A DNA stretch of 42,678 bases, from positions 1 through 42,678 of the forward strand of contig JAEUOY010000071.1 of NCBI GenBank assembly GCA_016790515.1. The letters are read 5' to 3'. The position numbers and the translations under genes were made by a program. How positions within the stretch are numbered: the first letter of the stretch is position 1; the number at the start of each line of letters is the position of its first letter. Source of the DNA: Burkholderiaceae bacterium (GTDB taxonomy: Bacteria; Pseudomonadota; Gammaproteobacteria; Burkholderiales; Burkholderiaceae_C). This document shows, piece after piece, positions 9,186 through 17,612 of this stretch. Below the pieces are notes generated by a model, which was given only the letters and a program-made list of their open reading frames with translations, did no database searches and was not told where the DNA came from.

Positions 9186-12100
9186 ATGGCGCACGCGCTG
9201 ACTCCGGTGCAGCGGCGCGAGGCGGCGTCCGAGCCTCAGGCCGGGCGGCATCGCAGCGCGCCCGCCGCTGCGGGCGCCGGCGTGCCGCGTTACCTCGGCG
9301 CGGTGCAGCGTGCCTGCAGCGTCTGCGACGCGACGCCCCAGAACACCGCCGCGCCGGCGCCGCCACCGCGCCCCGACCCGGCAAGGCGCGCTGCCGATGT
9401 CCATGCCACCGCGGCGGCCGGGGTGGCGCAGGCCGAGCGGCCGCTGCCCGGTGCGGCGCGCATCCAGCAGGCCTTCGGCAGGCACGACGTCTCGGGCGTA
9501 CGGGCGCAGGTCGGCGGGCCGGCGGCCGCGGCCTCGCAGGCCCTGGGAGCGCGGGCCTTCACCACCGGTCCGCGGATCGGATTCCGCGCCGAGCCCGACC
9601 TGCGCCTGGCCGCGCACGAGGCCGCGCATGTGGTGCAGCAGCGCCAGGGTGTGCAGTTGAAGGGCGGTGTCGGCCAGGCCGGCGATCCGTACGAGCAGCA
9701 CGCCGATGCGGTGGCCGACCGGGTGGCCGCCGGCCAGTCGGCCGAGGACCTGCTCGACACGCCGCCGGTCGGCGGCGATCGGCGCGCACCGGCTCTGCAG
9801 TCGAAGTGCGCCTGCGGTGGTACCTGCGCCGACTGTGCGCGCGAGGCCGCTGGCGATAAGCCCGCGGCTGAGCGCAGCGAGTCGGTCGGGCCGGAGTCGG
9901 CCGGGTCATCGCCAGCGGTCGTCCAGCAGGCGGTGCAATTCGACCTGGTTGCCGACGCCGAGCGCCAGATCGAGCCACCCGCAGCGGACGCAGCCGCGGC
10001 CGAACCGGCAGCCGCTGGTGGTGCTGGCGCCGGCGGCGCAGCCGAGGCTGCGGCGGTAGCGCCGGGCGCCGGGCCGGGCGCCGGTGCCGCGGCAGAAGCC
10101 GCCGAACCGGCCGCAGAGGCCGCGGCCGGCGCCACCGCCGGCGCGGTCGCCGAAGGCGTGGCTTCGCGCGGCGCGCGGGGGGCGCCTCATGCGGCCGGCA
10201 GTGGGGCAGCCGAGACTGGCGAAGCGGCCGGAACGACCGAGGGCGGCGGCACGGGCGCCGCCGCTGGTGCTGCCCGCGAGGCGCCATCGGGTGCCGCGGC
10301 CGCTGGCGGCGTCGCCCCCGCCGCAGGCGAGACCCCCGGCGCTTCGGTGGAGGGCGAACCTGCGGCCCCTGCCGGTGGCGCCGGTGCCGAGGCCGCGGCC
10401 GCGCCGGGTGCCACGTCGGCCGGCGCCGAAGGGGCGGGTGGGGCGGGTGAGGCGGGTGGTGCCGGTGGCGCCCCCGAAGCGGCGGCCGAGGCGGGCGAAT
10501 CCGCCGCCACCCCGGCTGCGGCGGCCGGTGGCTGCGGCAGCCTTGCCAGCCCCTGCTACACGGAGGACTACGAGGAGCCCGACCCGGCCCCCGAGAACGA
10601 GCCGGCCGACCCCGAAGCCGGCACCTCGTCGGAGACCCATGAGGTCGAGAGTCCCGACATCGAGGGCGCCGACGACTGTCCGGTCGGGGCTGCCGTCACC
10701 GATGCGGCCTCGGCAGCGGAGGCCGGCGCGACCGCGGAAGCCGAGACCGCCGCCGAGGCGCCCGCTGGCGAAGCCGGGACGGCGGTGGCCGAGGGTGCCG
10801 GTGCCGCCGCCACGGCCGGCGCTGCAGCCGGCGGCGGCGGCGGTGGGCCGGACGGCGAGGCGGGCGGCGACGCCGGCGCCGCGATGGCCGGTGCGATCGC
10901 GCGCACGCGCGGCCAGCGCGACGACAGCGTCGCAGCCTATGCCGGCTCGCGCCAGCGCCTGCGCGACGCGGCCGCCGGCACCGTGGCGATCGCGGCACCG
11001 CTGTCCGGCGCCGGGCTGGAACCCGGTGCACGCCAGATTGCCGCCCGCGCCGACCAGTTGTTCGGCAACGTGCGCAGCGGCGTCGACGAGGTGGCCGCCG
11101 GCGCGCTCGGTGGTTTGGCCGACCGCCTCGGCAGCAGCGCGCAGGCGATCAAGGCCGGCATCGGCGCCGCGATCGAGGCCGAGCAGGCGGCCGTGTCGGC
11201 ACGGGTGGCCCGCGCGCGGGCCCGGGCGCGGGCCCAGGCCGCGACTGCGCATGGCCGCATCGACAGCGAGCATGCGTCGGCGGTGGCGACGATCCAGGCG
11301 GCGGCCGAGGCCGCGCTGGCGGTGTTGGATTCAGCGTCCGAGACCGCTCTGTCGCGCGTCGACGGCAGCGAGACCGACGGCCTGGATGCGATCACCGCGC
11401 TCTACGCCGACAGCCACGACCAGCATATCGGTCTGGGGCGCAGCGTCGGTGCCGAGGCGGTCGAGCGCGGCGGCGCCTATGTCGATGCCTACGAGGGCTG
11501 CAAGATCCACGAGATGGACAGCTGGACCGCCGGCTACCTGACCGACCGGCGTGCCGAGGCCCAGCAGAACGCCGCCCGCGAGACCGCCGGCGGCTACCAG
11601 CGCAGCCTGGAGCAGGCTGCCGCCGACCAGGCGGCCCACCTGAACGAAGGCCGCCGCAACGACCGCTGCGGCCTGCGCGCCAGCGCGACCCAGGCGCGCG
11701 ACGCGATCGCACAGCAACACGAGGCGATGAGCCAGGCGCTGTCGAACGGCCTGCAGGCCGCTCTGGCGCAGGCCGCGGCCACGCGCGATGCGATGCACCA
11801 GTCGGTCGACGGCGCGCTGGCCGATACGCTGGCGGCGCTGTCGCGCCAGGCCCGGGCGCAGCGCCAGGCTGCCGCCGACACCGGCTACCTGCAGCAGCTG
11901 GCGGTCGAGCAGGCCGCGCATGGCGCGGCGGCGACGCTGATGGGCGCGCTGTCCGACGCGATCGGCAGCGTCGGCGGACTGCTGGCGCAGGCGCGCAACG
12001 CGATGACGACGCTGTCCGATGCCGACCCCGACGCGGCCGGCGCGCGGCTGGCCGAACTCGACGGCGCGCTGCAGGGCGGCCTTGCCCGGCTGGCGACGCA

Positions 12101-14339
12101 GGCCGAGGCCGGCGCGGCGCACGCCGAGCAGCGGTTGACCGACAGCGGCAGTGGCGCGATGGCCGCGATGGGACAGCTCTCGGACAGCCACGCCGACCAG
12201 ACGCGCCAGCACAGCGAGGGTTTCGGCCAGGCGATGCAACAGATCGGGCAGAGCGCGGCACAGGCGCTCGGCGAGATGGCATCGCAGCAGGCGGCGCAGA
12301 GCCAGGGACTGGCCGAGGACGGCGCGGCCAGCTTCGACGACGTGGCCACCGGGCTCGAGGAGGCGGCCGAGACGATGCTCGGCAACATCGCCGATACGCT
12401 CGCGCAGAGCGAATCGGCGCTGGAGACCAGTCTGCGCCAGTCGATGGCCGGCCTCGACCGCGACATCCCGGCACATGCTTGCGAAGCTGCGTCACACGAG
12501 CAGCCGGCCTGGAAGTCGGTCGTCAAGTGGGTGCTGATCATCGCGATCGTCGTCGTCGTGGCCCTGGTCATCGGGCCGGCGGTGATCGGCGCGGTCGGCG
12601 CCGCGGCTGGTGCATTGGGCGCCAGTGCCGCGGCGGCGAGCGTGATCGGCACCGTGATCGGCGGCGCGATCGTCGGTGCCGCCACGTCCGGCGTGATCCA
12701 GGTCGTCAACAACTGGGCGGCTGGCCAGGATCTCACTGCCGGTCTCGGCCGCGCGATGGTGATGGGTGCGATCGGCGGCGCGCTGGGCGGCGCGGCCGGC
12801 CAGCTGATCGGGCGGGCGGCGCAGGCCTACCAGCTCAGCGGCGCGATGCAGTTCACGCTGAATCTGGCGTCCGACATGGTGCTGGAGATCGGCACCGAAC
12901 TGGTGACCGGCGAGTTCTCGTGGGAGGCGCTCGGCATGGCCTTGCTGATGACGGTGGCCACCGGCGGCTTCGGCGAGATCCCGCGCGTGCGCCGCATCCA
13001 GGCCCGGGTGCAGCATGGGGCGGCTGCACGGGTGCCTGGCCGCGGCGCGGCGCACTTCGCCGAAAGCATTCGTCCGCCCGAAGTCACGGCGCCGGGCCAT
13101 GGCCCCGCAGCGCGGCCAGCGGGCGGCGAGGCAGAGGCCGGCGCGCCCCGCGCCGGCGAGACCGCCGCAGCGGGTCCACGGCCGGCAGAGGCCGCGCCGG
13201 GACCCCGGCCCGGCGAAGCCGCTGCCGGCCCGCGTCCCGCCGAAGGCGGCCCGACCCCTGGCCGTCCGGCCGGGCCCGAGGCCGGCGCACCGCGTCCTGG
13301 CGAGCCCACGGCGCCGCACCAGCATGGCGACGTCGACGCCGCGGCCGGCCGCGCGCAGACCCGGCCGGCCGCCGAGGCCGACCCGGCGACGCCGGCGCGC
13401 GAGCTGTCCGACGCCGATCTGCTCGAGACCACCGCGAACCGCACCCAGATCGGCGACGAGCCTCATGCGGTGGCGATGCGGCGCAACGGCGACGATGTCG
13501 ACTGCGAGATCTGCAGCCTGGGCTGCGGCCGCATCCGCGATCGCATGCAGGCGATGGAGGACGCGCTGCCCAACACGCCCGAGCACTTGCCGATGCGTCA
13601 GGAACTGGCCGACCTGCGCCAGCGCGTCGCCGAGGTCGAGGCCGCGATCGAAGCCGGATCGATGACCCACCGCCAGGCCATCGACGCCAGCGCCGAGATT
13701 GCCGCGCGGATGCGGGGCATCGGCGAAGCCTACCCGTCGGTCGGCAAGGCGATCGACCGGCCCCTCACGGTGGCCGAGACCTACGACACGACGACCGGCG
13801 CCAGGCCCGGCCATGAGCCGGTGCGCACCGACAACCTGTCCGGCGCGAGCACCCGGCCGCGCCAGGATGTTTCGGTGCACGACGCCGCATCGCTGAAGCT
13901 GCGCAACGGCATGGATGCGATCTACGTGCTGCGCGACGTCGACACCGGGGCGATCCTGAAGGTCGGCAAGACGGTCGGTGGCCGGCGCGCCGCGAGGCGC
14001 TTCGAGACCTACCGTCGCGCCGCCGACGATCTGGGACTGAACCTGCGGCTCGAGGTGACACCGGTCGCGAAGACGCGCGGGGTGAAGGTCGAGGCGACCG
14101 AATCGGCGCTGCGAGCCCGTCTCGAGGGCGAGGGCCATGTGATGCCCTGGGACAACTCGCCGGAGCATGGCCCGATCCGTCCGGCCGGTGGCGCGATGCC
14201 CGGGCCCGGCGCGCCGACGCTGCGCCAGGGTCGCCTGGGCCGTGCCGGCCCCGGCACCCCCGGCGACGCGCGCCGGGCGGCGCTGCGTGCCTCGCACGAA
14301 TGGGTCAACGGCTGGCTGGTGCCGCGGCTGCCGAAATGA
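9186..14339 (+). CDS. DUF4157 eCIS effector with hydrophobic segment and GIY-YIG-like C-terminal toxin domain
   Basis: The protein has 1717 aa from ATG 9186; a GTG at 9180 overlapping the ATPase stop is an alternative start. Residues about 90-190 are a DUF4157 domain with a zinc-peptidase-type HEAAH at 144-148 and [18 protein letters not shown] after it. A C208-x-C210...C214-xx-C217 knuckle follows. Residues about 250-560 are Ala/Gly/Glu low complexity. About 565-1095 are Ala-rich helical and probably coiled coil. Hydrophobic, membrane-like sequence runs from about 1112 to 1250, and a Pro-rich GPRPxEAA-type repeat from about 1305 to 1395. The C-terminal end holds CEICSLGC (1440-1447), then AIYVLRD (1578-1584), ILKVGKT (1590-1596), an Arg-rich helix, Glu1636 and WDN (1655-1657). 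That order resembles the GIY-YIG nuclease fold. The layout is that of a polymorphic toxin delivered by the eCIS. DUF4157 is clear; the toxin assignment is inference. Confidence 0.8.
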   Translation: MAHALTPVQRREAASEPQAGRHRSAPAAAGAGVPRYLGAVQRACSVCDATPQNTAAPAPPPRPDPARRAADVHATAAAGVAQAERPLPGAARIQQAFGRHDVSGVRAQVGGPAAAASQALGARAFTTGPRIGFRAEPDLRLAAHEAAHVVQQRQGVQLKGGVGQAGDPYEQHADAVADRVAAGQSAEDLLDTPPVGGDRRAPALQSKCACGGTCADCAREAAGDKPAAERSESVGPESAGSSPAVVQQAVQFDLVADAERQIEPPAADAAAAEPAAAGGAGAGGAAEAAAVAPGAGPGAGAAAEAAEPAAEAAAGATAGAVAEGVASRGARGAPHAAGSGAAETGEAAGTTEGGGTGAAAGAAREAPSGAAAAGGVAPAAGETPGASVEGEPAAPAGGAGAEAAAAPGATSAGAEGAGGAGEAGGAGGAPEAAAEAGESAATPAAAAGGCGSLASPCYTEDYEEPDPAPENEPADPEAGTSSETHEVESPDIEGADDCPVGAAVTDAASAAEAGATAEAETAAEAPAGEAGTAVAEGAGAAATAGAAAGGGGGGPDGEAGGDAGAAMAGAIARTRGQRDDSVAAYAGSRQRLRDAAAGTVAIAAPLSGAGLEPGARQIAARADQLFGNVRSGVDEVAAGALGGLADRLGSSAQAIKAGIGAAIEAEQAAVSARVARARARARAQAATAHGRIDSEHASAVATIQAAAEAALAVLDSASETALSRVDGSETDGLDAITALYADSHDQHIGLGRSVGAEAVERGGAYVDAYEGCKIHEMDSWTAGYLTDRRAEAQQNAARETAGGYQRSLEQAAADQAAHLNEGRRNDRCGLRASATQARDAIAQQHEAMSQALSNGLQAALAQAAATRDAMHQSVDGALADTLAALSRQARAQRQAAADTGYLQQLAVEQAAHGAAATLMGALSDAIGSVGGLLAQARNAMTTLSDADPDAAGARLAELDGALQGGLARLATQAEAGAAHAEQRLTDSGSGAMAAMGQLSDSHADQTRQHSEGFGQAMQQIGQSAAQALGEMASQQAAQSQGLAEDGAASFDDVATGLEEAAETMLGNIADTLAQSESALETSLRQSMAGLDRDIPAHACEAASHEQPAWKSVVKWVLIIAIVVVVALVIGPAVIGAVGAAAGALGASAAAASVIGTVIGGAIVGAATSGVIQVVNNWAAGQDLTAGLGRAMVMGAIGGALGGAAGQLIGRAAQAYQLSGAMQFTLNLASDMVLEIGTELVTGEFSWEALGMALLMTVATGGFGEIPRVRRIQARVQHGAAARVPGRGAAHFAESIRPPEVTAPGHGPAARPAGGEAEAGAPRAGETAAAGPRPAEAAPGPRPGEAAAGPRPAEGGPTPGRPAGPEAGAPRPGEPTAPHQHGDVDAAAGRAQTRPAAEADPATPARELSDADLLETTANRTQIGDEPHAVAMRRNGDDVDCEICSLGCGRIRDRMQAMEDALPNTPEHLPMRQELADLRQRVAEVEAAIEAGSMTHRQAIDASAEIAARMRGIGEAYPSVGKAIDRPLTVAETYDTTTGARPGHEPVRTDNLSGASTRPRQDVSVHDAASLKLRNGMDAIYVLRDVDTGAILKVGKTVGGRRAARRFETYRRAADDLGLNLRLEVTPVAKTRGVKVEATESALRARLEGEGHVMPWDNSPEHGPIRPAGGAMPGPGAPTLRQGRLGRAGPGTPGDARRAALRASHEWVNGWLVPRLPK

Positions 14340-14379
14340 TGCACGGCAAGGCGCCGGATCGTCGACACTGGAGGTCGTG

Positions 14380-14775
14380 ATGCCCTTCATCGGCCCCAGC
14401 CCCGACCAGCCGACGCCCGAGTTCTGGGCACTCGTCGACCTGGCGCGCAGCGACGCCAAGGCGGCGCGGGCGCGCGTCGCGAAGCTGGACCGCGCCGAAC
14501 TGGTGTCGTTCTACTGGGCCTACCACGACGCCGCCGAACTGCTGCGCGACAAGTTGTTCGAGGACGAGGACCAGTTGCCCAGCGAGGACGGCGTGGAGGA
14601 CGCCATGGTCTGGGCCGTCGCGCAGGGCGAGCCGGTCTACCGCGATGTGCTGACCGACCGCCGTCGTCTGCCCAACGAGGTCGGCCGCTTCATGGACCTG
14701 ATGGGTGAAGTCGTCGTGAACTACCAGCGCCGCTTCCACGAGACCATCCCGTACCCCGAGGACCTGGCGCGATGA
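14380..14775 (+). CDS. Small acidic hypothetical protein, candidate immunity protein (DUF4240-like features)
   Basis: The protein has 131 aa from ATG 14380, with GGAGG at 14370-14374. The frame is open upstream, but the ribosome site fixes the start. It is acidic and likely mainly helical: PTPEFWALVDLARSD at the N-terminus, FYWAYHDAAELL in the middle, then SEDGVEDAMVWAVAQGEPVY. The pattern of an N-terminal FW..I/V module followed by an acidic stretch, W-V-x-QG and Y recalls DUF4240, but I could not confirm this. It lies 40 bp behind the large effector gene and overlaps the next gene by ATGA. A small acidic protein directly after a toxin gene suggests an immunity protein. An adaptor role is the alternative. 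Confidence 0.75.
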   Translation: MPFIGPSPDQPTPEFWALVDLARSDAKAARARVAKLDRAELVSFYWAYHDAAELLRDKLFEDEDQLPSEDGVEDAMVWAVAQGEPVYRDVLTDRRRLPNEVGRFMDLMGEVVVNYQRRFHETIPYPEDLAR

Positions 14776-15791
14776 CCGGCCCCCAGGATCGCGGCGATCC
14801 TGGCGACGCGCTGCGCGCCGCCTGCGCATCGCGCCGGCGCATCTCGGGTCTGGCGCTGGCGGCCGGCCGGCTCGACGGATTGGAGCTCGCCGGCCTGCAG
14901 GCCGAGCGGCTGCAGGGCGACGGCAGCCACTGGGACGGCTGCGATTTCGGCGGCGCGCGCCTGTCCGGCGCACAACTGCGCCGGGCAGTCTTCCGCGATT
15001 GCCGGCTCGCCGGCAGCCGCTGGATCGGCTGCGACGCGAGCGGCCTGCAGGCGCTCGCCAGCGTCTGGACCGGTGCGGGGGTCGAGGACTGCCGCCTCGA
15101 TGGCGCTATGCTGACCGGCGCGGACTTTCGCGAGGCCTGTCTGACCGACACCTCGTTCGCGCGCGCCCACCTCGACGGCGCCGTCTTCGATGGCGTGCGC
15201 GCCGACGGCGCGTCGTGGCGCGGCGCGAGCGCGGTCGGGGCGCGCTTTGCGGCGGCGCGGCTGGCCGGCGCGGACTTCCGCGGTGCCGACCTGCGCGATG
15301 CGGTATTCACCGACGCCCACCTCGAAGGCGCCGATTTCCGGGGGGCGACGCTGGACGGTGCGCGCTTCGACGCCGCACGATGTTCGGGTGCACGCCGGGA
15401 CGCTGCACCGCCCGTCGCTTCGGCCGGCGCAGCGCCGCTCGATGTCGAGCAGGTCGAGGCCATGCTCGGTCGCTGGTTCGCAGCGCAGCCCGGCGCACCC
15501 GTTCGCGAGCCGATCGCCTTGCTCGGCGCGCTGCTGCGCCGTGCCGGGTTGCCGCCGGGCGCCGCCGGGGCGCAGGGGGCCGGACCGGCGGGCGCTGCGC
15601 TGGCGCCGTTGCTCGATCTGCTGCGCGCGCTCGAAAGCGGCGCGACGCTGTCCACCGACACCGAGGCGCGTTGGCAGGCCGTCGCGACCGGGCTGTTCCC
15701 GGCACTGGCCGAATCGCCCGAGGCGCCCGATTGGGAGGCCCTCGCCCGAGTGCTGGCACGCACACCACCGTCCGGACCGCCCCAGCGCTGA
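14772..15791 (+). CDS. Pentapeptide-repeat protein, last gene of the eCIS cargo module
   Basis: The protein has 339 aa and its ATG overlaps the previous stop (ATGA). Residues about 50-205 form a right-handed beta-helix of pentapeptide repeats of the A(D/N)(L/F)xx type, for example GADFRGADLRDAVF, LEGADFRGATLDGARF and MLTGADF. The C-terminal 130 residues are helical and Ala/Leu-rich with no family that I recognise. Pentapeptide proteins of similar layout accompany some type VI secretion effectors as adaptors or chaperones. The tight coupling to the DUF4157 module suggests a related role in loading or protecting the cargo here. That role is inferred from context only. The repeat assignment itself is secure. 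Confidence 0.85.
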   Translation: MTGPQDRGDPGDALRAACASRRRISGLALAAGRLDGLELAGLQAERLQGDGSHWDGCDFGGARLSGAQLRRAVFRDCRLAGSRWIGCDASGLQALASVWTGAGVEDCRLDGAMLTGADFREACLTDTSFARAHLDGAVFDGVRADGASWRGASAVGARFAAARLAGADFRGADLRDAVFTDAHLEGADFRGATLDGARFDAARCSGARRDAAPPVASAGAAPLDVEQVEAMLGRWFAAQPGAPVREPIALLGALLRRAGLPPGAAGAQGAGPAGAALAPLLDLLRALESGATLSTDTEARWQAVATGLFPALAESPEAPDWEALARVLARTPPSGPPQR

Positions 15792-15821
15792 AGCCAGGCG
15801 GCCTGCGCCAGGGCGCTGCGC

Positions 15822-16040
15822 TCAGACCTCGCCCGCGTGCCTCGCCGCGTCGCGCAGCATCCGCGCCAGCGCCGGGTCGAGTGCCTCGCGCTGGGCGGCC
15901 AGCTGGTTCAGGTGTTGACGGGCCCGCTGAATCCCGAGATCGCGAAGGAACGCCCACACTGCGTTCAGGCCACGAAGGAACAGCTTGTTGCCCGGGCGGG
16001 CGGCACGGGGGTAGGTGCCGCTGGTCATCGATGCCGACAT
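15822..16040 (-). CDS. Small hypothetical protein, 72 aa
   Basis: The frame runs from ATG at 16040 to the stop at 15822. The start is supported by GGAGAG 6 bp upstream on the minus strand. The protein is basic and helical: FLRGLNAVWAFLRDLG followed by RARQHLNQLAAQREALDPAL. It has no signal peptide and no recognised domain. The amphipathic, Arg-rich layout is like that of many short stress-related Burkholderiales proteins, but no family can be named. The gene converges on the pentapeptide gene with a 30-bp gap. It has its own upstream region holding two dyads (16102-16116 and 16142-16158), which suggests it is individually regulated. Confidence 0.6.
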   Translation of the reverse strand: MSASMTSGTYPRAARPGNKLFLRGLNAVWAFLRDLGIQRARQHLNQLAAQREALDPALARMLRDAARHAGEV

Positions 16041-16101
16041 GGCGCACTCTCCAGGGGCAGCGGCGGCGGAATCGCTGCCTTGGACTGCCTGGCGTCAATA
16101 C

Positions 16102-16116
16102 TAGGGTAAACCCCTA
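16102..16116. promoter_or_regulatory. Dyad TAGGG-N5-CCCTA, candidate operator
   Basis: Perfect 5-bp half-sites TAGGG and CCCTA are separated by TAAAC, 62 bp upstream of the 72-aa gene start. The surrounding DNA is unusually AT-rich for this window, as expected of a promoter. On the minus strand a TTGACG (-35-like) follows just downstream, but no good -10 box is evident. The cognate regulator is unknown. Confidence 0.4.
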
Positions 16117-16141
16117 TCCTGCTGACGATTCGATCGAGAGA

Positions 16142-16158
16142 CCTTCCAAATTGGAAGG
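16142..16158. promoter_or_regulatory. Perfect 17-bp palindrome, candidate operator
   Basis: CCTTCCAA-A-TTGGAAGG has perfect 8-bp arms and one central base. It lies between the end of the 79-aa gene and the start of the 72-aa gene. No T-run follows on either strand, so an operator is more likely than a terminator. The CCTTCC...GGAAGG half-sites resemble those of MerR-family copper operators (CueR type), but the spacing here is 2 bp shorter, so that link is weak. Confidence 0.4.
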
Positions 16159-16188
16159 ACTTGCCGGCTCCGGCGGCGGCCACGGCGG

Positions 16189-16428
16189 TCAGTACCGGCT
16201 CTTCGCCTTCTTCCTGTCGAACTCGGCCAGCTGCGCCTTCAGCAGCAGCAGCAGCACCCGCGCGGTGTCCTCGTCGAAGCTCAGCACGGTGGCCGGCTCG
16301 TCGACGTCGTCGCCGGCGCCGCGCCGGCTCGCCTGCGGCTGCACGATCGCGTCGATGCGCGCGCTGATCAGGCCGTGGCGGTTGGACATCGCCTTCACGC
16401 GCTGCAGCTCGATCGAGTAGGTCTTCAT
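16189..16428 (-). CDS. Conserved hypothetical protein, 79 aa
   Basis: The start is ATG at 16428 with no strong ribosome site. The protein opens with MKTYSIELQRVK, a beta-strand-like start. It has a polar middle (GAGDDVDEPATVLSF) and a C-terminal helix TARVLLLLLKAQLAEFD ending in a Lys/Arg tail. I recall short Burkholderiales proteins with a very similar C-terminal helix, all of unknown function. There is no signal peptide. It lies 63 bp downstream of the EamA permease gene on the same strand and may be co-transcribed with it. Confidence 0.65.
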   Translation of the reverse strand: MKTYSIELQRVKAMSNRHGLISARIDAIVQPQASRRGAGDDVDEPATVLSFDEDTARVLLLLLKAQLAEFDRKKAKSRY

Positions 16429-16491
16429 GGCGGGCAGCCCCGGGTTGCGAGAGGGCGAGAGCCTATCGCAGCCGCCGCCTGGCGCGGCCCG

Positions 16492-17445
16492 TCAGGGGCT
16501 GGCGCCGGCCTCGGCCTCGGTCAGCCGCCGATGGCTGCGCGACTCGCGCTGCGCGACCCAGATCGTCGCGGCGCAGATCAGCACGCCGCCGATCAGCGTC
16601 GACGCGCTGGGGATGTCGGCGAACAGCAGCCAGCCCATCAGCGCCGACCAGACCAGGTCGAGGAACTTGGCCGACTGGGTCGCCGAGATGTCGGCGGCGA
16701 CGAACGAGCGTGTCAGGCAGTAGTGGCCGGCGCTGCCGAGCACGCCGCAAAGCATGAAGCCGGCCCACTGCCAGGCGCTCAGGTCCTGCCAGTGCCACAG
16801 CGCCAGCGGCAGGCTGATGATCGACACGCTGATCGACTGCCAGACCAGGATCACCCCCGGGCGCTCATGGCGCGTCATCGCCTTGGTCAGCAGGAACGAC
16901 GCGGCGAACACCGGCGCCGAGCTCAGCATCAGCAGGTGCCAGCCGCCGCCGCTGCCCGACAGCTTCGGCCCGACGACGATCAGCACGCCGGCGAAGCCGA
17001 TCGCGGTGGCCAGCCAGCGCTCCCAGCGCATCGGCTCCTTGAAGAACCACCAGGCGCCGATCATGATGAAGATCGGCCCGGTGAAGCCGATCGCCGTCAT
17101 GTCGGCCAGCGGGATGCGCGGCAGCGCGCTGAACCACAGGCACAGCCCCAGCGTGTGCACCGCGCCGCGGGTGAACTGGGTGCCCATCTGCTGCGGCCGG
17201 TAGTTGCGCACGCCGCCATGCCAGACCACCGGCAGCAGCACCAGCAGGCCGCAGAAGTAGCGCAGGAACTGCGACTGCAGCGGATCGATGTGCAGCGTCA
17301 GCGCGCGCATCGAGGCGTTGAGCATCGCGAACAGCAGGCCGGCCGCGCTGGTCCACAGCAGCCCGCGGGTGGTCGGGCTCCAGCGTTCGGCGCGCTGGCC
17401 GAGCCGGGCCCAGCGGGAGGCAAGCATCGTGGTCGCGGTGTTCAT
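16492..17445 (-). CDS. EamA/DMT-superfamily transporter
   Basis: The protein has 317 aa from the ATG at 17445 (MNTATTMLASRW). The frame extends upstream to 17571, but those residues are not hydrophobic and cover the divergent promoter, so the shorter form is preferred. About ten membrane segments are visible, in the two EamA halves. The first half includes GLLFAMLNASMRAL, YFCGLLVLLPVVW and TAIGFTGPIFIMIGAWWFF. The second includes SSAPVFAASFLLTKAM, SVSIISLPLALWHW, MLCGVLGSAGHYCLTRSF and ALMGWLLFADIP. The family exports or imports small metabolites; the substrate is unknown. The gene is divergent from the dehydrogenase gene with inverted repeats between them, so a shared regulator is possible. 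Confidence 0.9.
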   Translation of the reverse strand: MNTATTMLASRWARLGQRAERWSPTTRGLLWTSAAGLLFAMLNASMRALTLHIDPLQSQFLRYFCGLLVLLPVVWHGGVRNYRPQQMGTQFTRGAVHTLGLCLWFSALPRIPLADMTAIGFTGPIFIMIGAWWFFKEPMRWERWLATAIGFAGVLIVVGPKLSGSGGGWHLLMLSSAPVFAASFLLTKAMTRHERPGVILVWQSISVSIISLPLALWHWQDLSAWQWAGFMLCGVLGSAGHYCLTRSFVAADISATQSAKFLDLVWSALMGWLLFADIPSASTLIGGVLICAATIWVAQRESRSHRRLTEAEAGASP

Positions 17446-17478
17446 CGGGCAGCCCGCGAGCATCGCCCGGCCGCGCTG

Positions 17479-17502
17479 CACCGGCGTGTCATGCCGGTGA
17501 CA
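17479..17502. promoter_or_regulatory. Overlapping dyads in the divergent promoter region
   Basis: CACCGGC-N7-GCCGGTG (17479-17499) overlaps TGTCA-N6-TGACA (17487-17502). Both are perfect and lie between the divergent EamA permease and dehydrogenase genes, 34 and 111 bp from their starts. A regulator binding here could control both directions. No regulator gene is adjacent. Confidence 0.45.
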
Positions 17503-17612
17503 TGCGAGGCGCCCAAACGCATGGCCCCGATGCACAGGTTCCGGTGGACAAGGCGTGGCGAAGACTGGCAACCTGTCCGCTGCTCGCTGCCCCGCCGAGC
17601 TGGGAGTCCCGC

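Noticed and set aside
16142-16158. Reading the 17-bp palindrome as a phage or integron attachment site
   Set aside because: No integrase, tRNA or direct repeats are near it. An operator explains it more simply.
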